Positions 54,966-64,000 of a DNA stretch of 64,000 nucleotides are shown here, in pieces. Made by a program: the position numbers and the translations under genes. The stretch spans positions 1,550,001-1,614,000 of the forward strand of contig NW_024037074.1 of NCBI RefSeq assembly GCF_015706575.1, given 5' to 3'. The stretch is from Patiria miniata (lineage: Eukaryota; Echinodermata; Asteroidea; Valvatida; Asterinidae). The notes under the pieces are model-generated. The model was not told the DNA's origin, made no database searches, and saw only the letters and a program-made list of their open reading frames with translations. The stretch's first letter is position 1. Each line of letters opens with the position of its first letter.

Positions 54966-56129
54966 ATTAAGACAATTTTCATTTGTTCTTTTATCAAAGA
55001 CACAACATACAGAGACAATAAAACGAAATAAAATCACACCACAGAGAGAGCAATACACAATGGCAACACAATACAATACACATATCAATTGTCCCGATGA
55101 TGTGCAAAGAGTTTGATATGATAAAATGGCAAGCATGCAACATGAACAATGAAAAAAGTACACATTGCCATAATTTGAGGGTTAAAAAAGAAAGAAATTC
55201 CTCTGAAATAAACCTCTTTTTACCGACAGATATATAAAGGACCAGCCAAAGTCCGTATTGATGATAGCTTAGATATTGTTAATCTTAACTCGTGCTCTAA
55301 AACATTTTATACCATCATAAAGAACTTTCTCTGTCTGTACTTGTTCTCATAATTTCCAAACGAACAAGGACCAGCCAATGCCGTATTGATTGCTTAGATT
55401 TCAGCTCTTAAGCATTAATACAATCATAAAGAAATTAAATCGTCGCCGATGAACAACCCAAAGGGAATTATTACTTTCAAAGAGTTATCCCGTTACAAAT
55501 AGACCTGCATTGTTATCTCTTGCGTACAAAGTACCAGCCAACGTCCTTATATCAAAAGGCAGTATTCCAGTGGATTGATAAAATATCACAAAACCACAAT
55601 CAATCAATTACAAAATCAGTTTTGAATTTACGATTAAAGTTTCTGATACTGAAAAAATACACCAGTACTTTCAATTTTAGGGGGAATATAAAATGTTTGA
55701 CAATGCAGAAGGCACAGTGTCTTCATTTTATTTAAATTGTAATTGATTTCGTTTGCATTTTATTCTTCTTTTTATTTTAAAGAAAATCTCTGAACGAACT
55801 TTGAGGATTTGAGGGGTTATCTATAACAGAAAATCGTTCGAAAACATATACCAATTGCGTAGAATTTAATACTAAGTACAATGACTAAGTACAGGTGACC
55901 CCGACCCCCTCCCTGTCCCCCAGCCCCTCCCATCACGCTGCCTGCAGGCTCAATGTGCGCATGCTCGCAGCGGACTATGCTTGCTCTCTAATAACACTAT
56001 TCATTAGCCTACACCTTTCTAAACATTTCCCTAGATTTTATCACCGAAAATAATTATTGGAAGCGCAGTACACGAAATCGCGTGGGTACGGAGACCTACA
56101 GGAGACATGGAGATTTGTTTTCTTGTTAG
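54966..56129. other. AT-rich sequence with old duplicated phrases
   Basis: The phrase 'aaggaccagccaa.gtccgtattgat' at about 55238 repeats at about 55367 and, weaker, at 55528. This is a diverged tandem repeat of about 130-160 bases. No exon was recognised. 55900-56000 is briefly C-rich. Confidence 0.45.
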
Positions 56130-56640
56130 GTAGCCCATTACGTGATATTATCACGTACGTTTAATGTACATGATAATAAAACGTAATAATGTTTTTATCG
56201 CATACGTACTTGATAAAATAATACGAGGTACATGTCCGTACCTGAGGCTGATAGTAACATGCCCGTACGTACGTCATAATATCACGTACTTAATTGTATT
56301 ATGCGTATGTACGTGATAATAGTACGTGTGCAATTTAATTGCATATCACGTGATAATAAAACGTACCTACATAATATCTGTCACGTACGTGATATTAGGT
56401 ACGTACCTGACGTGTATACATCAGCATCTACATGAGTAATAATTATCACGTACGTACGTAATATTTATCACGGTAAGGCCTATACGTGAAAATATTACGC
56501 AAGTGTGTTATAATTATCACGGTATGATTTTTACGCATCATGCAAGATCATAGATTATCACGTACGTGCGTAATAATTATCACGTTTATACGTGATAATA
56601 TTACGCAAGTACGAAATAATAGATCATTACGTACGTATGC
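56130..56640. repeat. ACGT/ATTATCACG-rich simple tract
   Basis: About 500 bases made of shuffled words: cacgtacgt, tacgtacgta, ataattatcacg, tgataatattacg and taataattatcacg. It is nearly free of other sequence. The order is irregular, so it is not a plain microsatellite. Many words are self-complementary, giving dense cruciform potential. Confidence 0.75.
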
Positions 56641-57502
56641 AATTAGCAGTTGGTATGTTGACCAACATTGGGCTACGTACTAGCCCATTTGCCCAACCTT
56701 TTTTTGGGTTTATTTTGAATTTTCCTTGGATTTCACTTCGACACTTTGGCTTGGATTTCGTTCAGAACCGACAAGTTTACCACCAAACCCTCGCGACTGA
56801 AAATGCGATAAAATTCGGTACGGAGGTTTCCAAACGAAAACGCGTATACGAATTCCGAGAGCATGTCGCCGAATTTTAACAGCCTAACCTACAACCTACA
56901 CCCTCCCGACTAATTTAACAAAGTAACTGCAGCGGCTGCCTAGCGCTGCTTATCGCATGCCGGAGCTGCGTCTGCACCCAAACTTACCACTTTCTCGTTT
57001 GCCCAGAATGCTGATTAGTTTAATTGCCTAATACATTTTTTAGTTTTGGACACTTAAGTTGCATGGAGAACGTTGAATGTCTATAAAAGGGAGTGGTTTA
57101 AAACAAGGAAGTCAATGTGACAATGCATGCAAGAGATACTGTCACGGTTTTTCTCTCTCATATTTTATGTCCCCAAATTTTTAAATTTTAATTAATTTGT
57201 TTCATTAGTTTTGATTAAATTATCTCGCGGCAGCGTTCTAATCATAAACATACAAATTAATATCAAAGAAAAGCAATATTAATTTTGAGTTATCAAAGCC
57301 TTTCGTTTGCTTGACATTTTGGGAATTTTTCTGCACTGAATTTTTCTTTCTGTGAATTTTAAATCAGTTATAATTGAAAATACTGGTGTAACTTAGTGAC
57401 GGTATTTCTGAATTATTCAGGGACAATTTGAAAAAACTCTTCCACTGGAATACTACCTTTAGAGAAAAATTACAACATCTCAAAAAGTTCTAAATAGGTC
57501 GA
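56641..57502. other. intergenic; possible TATA promoter near 57080
   Basis: ctataaaaggga at about 57080 is a good TATA-like box on the plus strand, with an ATG-opening frame at 57503. A frame at 56592-56879 has little coding character. The remainder is AT-rich. Confidence 0.3.
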
Positions 57503-57709
57503 ATGCGCCCGATCGGAGCTGACTACGCCCACCAGCCGTCAGACATCCGAGGCGAGTGTTTGTTGGAGAGGGCGCCCTATACTAGGCCTGTGACAAAAAC
57601 AAAAAAAGTCCAGAATTTGGACATGTCACTGAACGGGATTAACAAGAAAATCGCTGAATTACTAATTGATAATGGGAAAAAAAATAAGGCTTACACTTTA
57701 ATAGATTGA
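57503..57709 (+). CDS. small open frame, unknown, uncertain
   Basis: An ATG opens 68 codons: MRPIGADYAHQPSDIRGECL, LERAPYTRPVTKTKKVQ, then a Lys/Asn-rich tail with NKKIAELLIDNG. The first third is GC-rich with clean coding texture and the rest is AT-rich. There is a TATA-like box 420 bases upstream, but no clear poly(A) signal and no family resemblance. It may be chance. Confidence 0.2.
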   Translation: MRPIGADYAHQPSDIRGECLLERAPYTRPVTKTKKVQNLDMSLNGINKKIAELLIDNGKKNKAYTLID

Positions 57710-57940
57710 ATAACATTGAACTAAGCAGAACTTCACTCTTTTAAATGACGTTCCTTTACTCTAAACATTATTTTAAAAATTACACGATACTTATAAAGCA
57801 ATACATGAAGCACAATAAGTACCGTACACTCTAAATGAAAGTATCATTTTTCCGAATCACACTGAACAGATTATGATTTGTTTCTTAAAAGTAAACCAAG
57901 GTTCGGAACCTTACATAAAATGTTCATTAATATAACGTAC

Positions 57941-58031
57941 CTCTTCTACTCTTCTGAAGACGTGTAACTTTGCCCCTCTTTGCGCTGATCTTGGTGGAAG
58001 TGATGGCGATGTTTTTGCTACCAGCCAGCAC
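57941..58031 (-). CDS. internal exon of an unknown, lysine-rich protein
   Basis: An acceptor (catgtgtgttag) and donor (AGAAGAG/gtacgt) bound 91 bases on the minus strand. The open frame reads VLAGSKNIAITSTKISAKRG then KVTRLQKSRR. Both splice signals are good and the composition is strongly basic, like a nuclear or nucleic-acid-binding linker. No neighbouring exon of matching phase was found within the window, and I do not recognise the family. Confidence 0.5.
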
Positions 58032-60049
58032 CTAACACACATGAATGTTCAATTAAAATAAACTTTCGTAGCTGAACTTTTAAATTAGCTACGTATTATA
58101 GTTGAGTAGTACTCAGGCCAGATATCCCGTGATATAGGAGTATGAACTGCATCAAGTAAACGTAAAGTAATGTATGAGTGTAAAGAGCTAGCACGAAAGT
58201 GTAGGCCTATACCCTGGCCCTGTACTGAAACAACTAGTCTAAGATGACGCCTCACATGCTACACCTAGTGGTCAATGAGGCATGTATTTAACAATAGGTG
58301 AAGATATTCTAAACATGTTATTTGCATAATGTGCATCTGGCACAGGCCTGGGGTGTTTTAGAAACGAGAACCAGATACAGAATGTTAATGACTTAATCCT
58401 AAAGGGCGATTACTTTGGTCGCCAGACTTTATTGAGAGGGGTGGCGTCCCGCGGTTTGCAATTACTGATCAACTTGGTTGAATTAATGTGCCTTAGTCTT
58501 GAACCATATGAAGTTGGCACAGAATTTGGAAGAAGAATTAAAACAATTGCTCATTAAAGTAAATTGTGGCAGACGAAAACAAATGTACTCCACTCTAATT
58601 TGGCGGGTTAAAAATATAGACTTGCACCGAAGCAGTTCACAACCGGTTCTATAGACTTTGCTATATCCGGTCGCAATTGACCTTGCGACGACACAGTTCA
58701 GTCGGCGACTGACTTTTCAGGATTTGTTTGCTTGATGCCGACGGTTCCGTCGTGGCGCAAGCAAATCGCGGGTCGACCTGAGGCCGGCTTTATGGCACAA
58801 ATTGTCGCGATTTCCGTTCAAATCCGTTCCCCCCCCCCCCAAATCGGGCCCCAAGAGGTTGTCAATTGTTTTTGCTTCTTTTGGGGGTATTTTTTTTAGT
58901 CCCACGATTTTATCGTGGTGATGTGTATGTGGCGAGTATTTTCGAGTAGTAGGTGTGTAAATGGCGCCACCAACGTCAAAATAGTCCGTCCCCCCCCCCC
59001 CCCCGGGGCACGTCAAGAAATCGTCAACGTAAAGATGCCCCTAGCTCAAACGTTTAAACAAGTAGAAAAGATCAACAGTGAACAAGAAATAATCCTTTTC
59101 AATTAATTGTTTCGTTACATCTTGTTTTCTCATATCAGTTAATTTGTAACATTGTAAATTTTACAGTCATCAAGATTTTTGGGGGGAAAGGAACCTCGGA
59201 GGAAAATAGGAAAATATATCGATTAACCATTCTTACTAATTTAAATGACCAAAAGATGAAAGCCATTGCCCATAAACGAATAAGAAACGAAAAGCATGGC
59301 TATACGTTATAAGCGCAAAGATGTTCGCTAATTCGAATGCGTCAATCGTCAAAAGGTTGCAAAGACTTTATTTAAGTCTGCTACAAATTAAGTCTTGAAT
59401 GCACCAAAACGAAATAGGATGCACGAAAACGAACATTCAGTGCAAAATCTTGGCTGCGTAAAAATGAAATTGAATGAACCCAAAATGAAAAAGAAACCCC
59501 AATTTGACCACATGTGCAAAACTCACGCGAAATTGAATGGCTGATAATAAAACTGATTAGAAAAATTTGGAAAATCGCCGGGAAAACCTATAAAAACTCG
59601 CCTCAAGTTGAGAACAGACCGCCCGAACTCGGAGTCGGACAGCCATTGAGTGAGAAAAGGTTTCTGACTGTGTCAATAGGGGGCGCTGTTTCTAATTTTT
59701 TTTTCTCCTGTAGAAATTTCGGCGTTTGTTTTTCTCCTGTAGAATTTTCGGCGTTTTATCCCAGATTTTCTCATTCCCAAACAAACTGTGGATCGGTGAA
59801 CAAAGTTTTTTTCGATATGGTACACCATAATCTACATGTCTTTGAAGTTTTATAAAATTCGGCGAACCAGACCGCGTGGCGAGTGAAAAAAGGCCTCGTC
59901 CCGCGGACTATACATGTATACCTATATCGCCCTGTCAAAAATGGCCGGTGACTGCCAGCGCTAATGCATTGTGGGTATATATCGGTCATTAATCTTTCTC
60001 ATAAGAAAAAAGTATCATTCAACACAACAAACACTCAGTGACATAGAAT
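58032..60049. other. intergenic, MITE remnants
   Basis: 58640-59040 carries GC-rich inverted phrases (gtcgcaattgaccttgcgac, gcacaaattgtcgcg) and two C runs, typical of a degraded MITE. Around 59340-59592 A-rich sequence ends in ccgggaaaacctata, which resembles the end of the Tc1-like element at 12.9-15.2 kb and suggests a deleted relative. A frame at 59514-59855 has no supporting signals. Confidence 0.4.
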
Positions 60050-60390
60050 CAGGGGCGGATCCAGGAATTTTTGCAGAGGAGGGAGGGTCATCAGCAAAAC
60101 AATGCTGAAATGTGGACAATTTTCTTTCTCCGGACACTGAAATCAATAGGGGGAGCTAGGAAGGTCATACCATACTTTCAAATGCACACTTTCATTATTA
60201 CAGAATAGCTGTACAAATTTACCCCGTAAGCCAGCTGGCTCTGTCTGAATTTTGCAACGACGGACATTATTACCAGTACAATTATTTGGGTGTCATAGCA
60301 GGAGGAGGTTCACTCACTTTCAAATGTATTTCTATGGGGAAAAAATGAATCAGAGCTGGGACTCTCCCCCCCCCCCCCGATCCGCGCCTA
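60050..60390. mobile_element. hAT-type MITE, caggggcggatcc family, copy 2
   Basis: The ends caggggcggatccagg and gatccgcgccta are imperfect inverted repeats. The body matches 1750-2140 along its length. No clear 8 bp duplication remains. Confidence 0.75.
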
Positions 60391-60894
60391 AGAAGCAAGA
60401 AAATAATCCACATCTATTCTAAGTTATCATATCCAGGGCGAGAGAGATGCTAAGTACATGTATAGCACTGCCGACACGATGCCCTCAATCTAGCCGCGTG
60501 GGGGCTACAGGAATTATTACATTTCAAGGTCAATCCCGGCCCCTCGTGATCGCGTGTTCTACAATAAGTTCTGCCTCCCAACCCGTACCTCCCACCTACA
60601 TGCGGTAATTTCTTTCCCACCTCCGTCCGGCAGCTGGTTTATAGTTGGCCGGCCCATTACAGATCGATTTCCTTTCTTCCGTACTTTTTCACCTCTGTCA
60701 GGGCCTATGCTTCCTCTGTGATGACTAATAGCAAATGCATGTACAATGGTACAACTACAATGAATATGCAAAGTCGTCCTTCAAGTGACTAATAGCAAAT
60801 GCATGTACATGTACATTGTACAACTAGTACATTGAATATGCAAAGTCCTTCAAGTAACTTTTCAGAAGTCCTTCAGAATAACTATCGTGCATAA
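60391..60894. other. intergenic, with a ~65 bp two-copy tandem repeat
   Basis: The phrase 'gactaatagcaaatgcatgt' with 'aatatgcaaagtc' occurs at 60722 and 60787. The second copy contains extra acatgt units. No gene was found. Confidence 0.55.
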
Positions 60895-60900
60895 TTTATT
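60895..60900 (-). terminator. poly(A) signal AATAAA
   Basis: Minus-strand AATAAA 66 bases after the TAA of the exon at 60966-61112. Confidence 0.55.
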
Positions 60901-60965
60901 TAATCATTAAAAAAGCCTACAGGCAGAGAAACCGTTAGGTATAAATAATGCACTGTAAAAATATA

Positions 60966-61112
60966 TTATGCAAATAATTCGTAGAATCTGTCTGGAAGGG
61001 ATGCACGACGCAGATTTTCCTTGATTAAAACAAAAGCATCATTTTGTAAGCTGTACGGTGCCTGGTCTTCATTCTCAATTTCGAATTTCGCTTGACCCGA
61101 TTTTTTGGGGGA
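60966..61112 (-). CDS. terminal exon of an unknown protein
   Basis: A pyrimidine tract and acceptor (tttttatcctggaacag) open 147 bases in phase 0: SPKKSGQAKFEIENEDQAPY, SLQNDAFVLIKENL, RRASLPDRFYELFA, then TAA. The amphipathic end and steady codon texture make it one of the best coding calls here, and an AATAAA follows. The family is not recognised. The nearest phase-compatible upstream frame is 61779-61925 (MLRRTQFCAIKARVEKMEES...RLERQ), but its donor (CAG/gttttt) is poor. The true upstream exons may lie beyond 64 kb. Confidence 0.55.
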   Translation of the reverse strand, partial: SPKKSGQAKFEIENEDQAPYSLQNDAFVLIKENLRRASLPDRFYELFA

Positions 61113-62935
61113 CTGTTCCAGGATAAAAAAAAAATTCCATTTCATTGTCGCCATTCCTGATGGCGTATCCGTAGCACTTTTTGTCTGGCGACATATCTCG
61201 TGGCAATGGCACTGAGACCCATTTTTTTCTGGAGGGGCCGGGGCACTCAATGCCTTAAAGCTCATTTCTGCCTTCCCGAAATTCTCAGCGGGCCACAAGG
61301 GGGATGGGGAGGGGGTGGGGAGGGGAAAGAGGGGTACAGGCCCCAGCCTATGCGCCCCCTTAATACTTGCGCCACTGATCCCTTGAAAGTACATTAGGCT
61401 AATCAAGCGGAAATGACAACCGTATGAACGTCGTCGGTCCATAATGTGTATCCCGTGCGAGTACAGTGCGTCTTTCATTTTTTTTCTTCATAATACATGT
61501 ACAATATACATGTACATGTACATGTATACATGATAAGGAAAATGCGAATTTTCTCATGTGCAGTAAAATGATCTTTGCCAACAACTACAGTGGAACACCA
61601 AATTATAACAAGATCTTCAATTGGAACTAAATTGCAAATTACCTTGTTACACAGATAGAATAACAAAGACTTGGTATCTTAACAAATTCCTGGTTATATA
61701 AGCAGGATGTTATATTAACAGCGCTCTTCTCAACTGTATAAATGTATATCTTTGAAGTTTAGGCCGAGTAAAAAAAACCTGTCTCTCGAGTCGTCCGGGC
61801 TTTCTGGAAATAATGAAGTAGGCGGTCCCTTTTCCCAAGATGGCGGAGTTTCCAAATTGGCGGACGGATTCTTCCATTTTCTCGACTCTAGCTTTGATCG
61901 CACAAAATTGTGTCCTACGGAGCATTCAACCTTTCTACATTATAAAGCTACAATTTTGTTGGAAACAAATAAAATTGGCAAAAGTTGCAAAATACACATG
62001 TATGCCTATTCATTTTTTTTTGTAAATGTATGATTTAAAAAAAGGGAAATGGCCGGGGACGAGAAATTGGTATACAATGTACATGTATATTTTTAGTTGC
62101 AGGAAAGCAGTTCAAGAAATTATCCTGTCTCTCCGTTGGTTAGTAACAAACTTCAGCAAATGCCTTTTTGGCAATCAATCACCTAGCTAGTCCAATAGGC
62201 CCTCGCAACAACACGTGTTTCAGGTCTCCATTGGCCAGCTACCAATTTATCGAAGTCATAGAAAGTCACTCATTTCGCATTAGGGCTAGTGCACACAAAG
62301 TGGGTGATCCACATGCTATAAAAATGCTCCATGCACCAACTGACGCTCAACAAATGGGAATCCTTTTCAACTGACAGTCACGACCACATGAGTAGTTGTG
62401 CATTATAAGAACAGATCGACTTTTACATCATGAACATGACATGCTACAGCAGGTCTACAGTTTGGTCGCAGCTTTCGAGATCATTTCGAGCTTGTTTAAC
62501 ATGGCCTTAGTCTTGGACACTTTTTTGTGACCGTCTGTAAAAAAAAACCCAGGCAGGTTGGGAATGGTGCAGTATACGTTACTCCCAGCTCTGTTAACGC
62601 ACGTCGTATAAATCCAATAGTTTAGACCATAATTCGCAAGGGATGACTGGCTAATCTTAGGAAAATTATTTTACAAAATCAAAGTTCAAAACATGGCACA
62701 GAATAACGCTGCACCGACACTCCTAAAAGCAAGGATGCGGCACATCTGCTAATTTCTTTGTCCGCCTTTAATAGGCAACTTTATTACAACTACATGCACA
62801 TTGAAGACCAACCTCTTATTACACGATTAAAACTACCACGACTCACTACAGAAAGACATTGGTTTTAACTACAAGCAATCGAAATCCAGAAAAGCATTAT
62901 TACACGTACAGTACTTTAATTTAAGTAACCAAGTA
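61113..62935. other. presumed intron/intergenic with MITE fragment and acatgt repeat
   Basis: About 61250-61378 ends in cttgcgccactg, the reverse of a CAGTGGCGCAAG hAT end; the other end is missing. 61496-61530 is an acatgt repeat. 61779-61925 is GC-richer, with an ATG frame on each strand, one in a good start context (cccaagatggcggag, plus). That phrase is also common in MITEs, so no gene is called. 62180-62330 has CCAAT-like boxes and ctataaaaa, weakly promoter-like. Confidence 0.4.
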
Positions 62936-63217
62936 CAGTGAAATCCTGATAAGCCAAACCTCAAGGGAACAGGTTCACAATCTGACTTGAGCAGAGTTTA
63001 GTCGAGGGTTGTATAATCATTGTACTACTGAAGGGAATGGATTCTTTGTTTGAGTCAGCCTGCTTATTACCGGTACTTGGGTCAATATTGGTCAAGACCC
63101 CCATTGGTTTGTACACAGTAGGCCAGGAGGTGAGGAAGAAAATTTTTACCAGTGGTGACCTCTCAAGCAAAGGGAGGGCTTCGAGTTATCAGAGTTTGAC
63201 TTATCGAGATTTCACTG
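62936..63217. mobile_element. pogo/Tigger-like MITE, 282 bp, TA TSD
   Basis: cagtgaaatcctgataagcc at the left is matched inverted at the right (gacttatcgagatttcactg). TA borders each end (62934-62935 and 63218-63219). Sub-terminal 'aaacctcaag...tctgacttgag' also pairs with the right side. The body has a plus-strand frame (63037-63288) that is not considered real. Confidence 0.75.
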
Positions 63218-63393
63218 TACATCAATCTAGTCAGCAACCCTGCGAGTCTAGGCAGACGGCAGGACGGTCACGTCAAAAGTCAAATTAGACAATATATAGC
63301 ACCACTTTAAATATGTCGTCGACTTTCCTCTATTCGTTTCCATAACAAAAAGAGGAAAACAGGATGAAGTCATTAGCCCCACATTACTGTGCG

Positions 63394-63455
63394 TTTATTC
63401 TTTGGTTTACTAGCCAAGTTTATTCTTCGGTTTACTGGCCAAGTTTATTCTTCGG
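63394..63455 (+). repeat. 25 bp minisatellite, ~2.5 copies
   Basis: tttattctttggtttactag plus ccaag, then tttattcttcggtttactgg plus ccaag, then tttattcttcgg. The period is 25 bases. Confidence 0.85.
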
Positions 63456-64000
63456 TATAGAATATTCAAATGGCTGCCATTGCTTGTTATTATAACTATA
63501 TATTTGTTCAAAGGACAAATCTGCGATTGCCCTATGGTCCAATATCTTTCGGGTGACATACTCGTGTGCTATGCCATGCCCTGTATAAATATATTCAGAT
63601 TAAGGCACAATCCCTACACATCTGCCGTACTAATCGGTGGGATATCAGTTAGAGTTTGTAGTTTCACTCTAATGGAAATACACCATGTAAGGGAAGAAAT
63701 ATACATGTACATGTGCAGCAGTTCAATCAGGGGTGTACCACTGCGTTTGAAACAGGCAATTTAAAAACAAACTTTGAATCATCGTAAGGTATTTTAAAAG
63801 ATATTATTTATACACTATTTCTATAACCATGTCATTGAAGTTGAAGGCAGTGTTTTGTACAACGTCCGTGAATTTTTCCCACCGTTTCATTTATGGGTGC
63901 CAGCCCTTCGAACCCCATCCTAACGGCACCCAGAAACGAATACTGCTGGACTTAATAAGTTATAAACATTTTATTCCTGAGAAATCATCACAAACTTCCG
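63456..64000. other. intergenic; small hairpin at the end
   Basis: No gene is supported. gggtgcc (63895-63901) pairs with ggcaccc (63925-63931) around a 23-base loop containing ttcgaacc. It is too short for a tRNA. Confidence 0.4.

Noticed and set aside
61779..61925. First exon for the gene ending at 60966 (MLRRTQFCAIKARVEK...), or a plus-strand gene at cccaagatggcggag
   Set aside because: The phase would fit the minus-strand model, but the donor gttttttt is poor. The plus-strand start phrase is also common in MITEs. The two readings conflict and neither has further support.
63895..63931. tRNA-like pairing gggtgcc/ggcaccc with ttcgaacc in the loop
   Set aside because: Only 37 bases long, with no D or anticodon arm. 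A simple hairpin or remnant.

Overview
This window reads as nuclear DNA of a marine invertebrate animal. An echinoderm or hemichordate is my best guess, because words like taggccta, runs of acatgt, and MITEs opening caggggcggatcc are frequent. That is an inference from sequence texture. Exons are short, split by introns and followed by AATAAA signals. Nothing looks prokaryotic or viral. Gene density is very low and most of the window is repeats.

Layout. 0-16 kb is a graveyard of non-autonomous DNA transposons. Several have readable terminal inverted repeats (TIRs) and target-site duplications (TSDs). The notable ones are a 2.2 kb composite element (A-B-B-B-A) inserted in one arm of a foldback, hAT and Harbinger MITEs, and a full-length Tc1-like element (12.9-15.2 kb) whose transposase is broken by one frameshift. 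At 16.3 kb there is a TATA promoter plus a signal-peptide exon, and 18.4-18.6 kb holds a decayed copy of the same promoter and exon. A 165 bp near-perfect palindrome and a pogo-like MITE lie between them.

19.36-19.86 kb is a 500-N assembly gap. From 19.86 to about 38.55 kb runs one satellite array of about 95 head-to-tail monomers of about 195 bp. It has nested higher-order structure, including an almost exact tandem duplication of 2.24 kb, shared deletion variants, helically phased A/T tracts, and a motif spaced like a CENP-B box. Monomers decay at the right edge. Only about 500 bp beyond the array sits a minus-strand FAM98 homologue: three exons (41.4, 40.1 and 39.1 kb), two with apparent frameshifts and one abutted by a MITE. 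The rest of that gene is not in this window, so the array lies in its intron, replaces it, or is joined to it by misassembly.

44.8-55 kb is a set of diverged segmental tandem duplications. It holds a terminal exon with a poly(A) signal, seven exon-like modules, T-rich arrays, and three ordered sets of short CCGAT/ATCGG hairpins. 56.1-56.6 kb is an unusual ACGT/ATTATCACG-rich tract. The last 8 kb holds isolated minus-strand exons (57.94 and 60.97 kb), more MITEs and a minisatellite.

No working multi-gene system could be reconstructed. The features most worth follow-up are the satellite and its junction with FAM98, the composite element, the duplicated secreted-protein promoter/exon, and the recurring hairpins.
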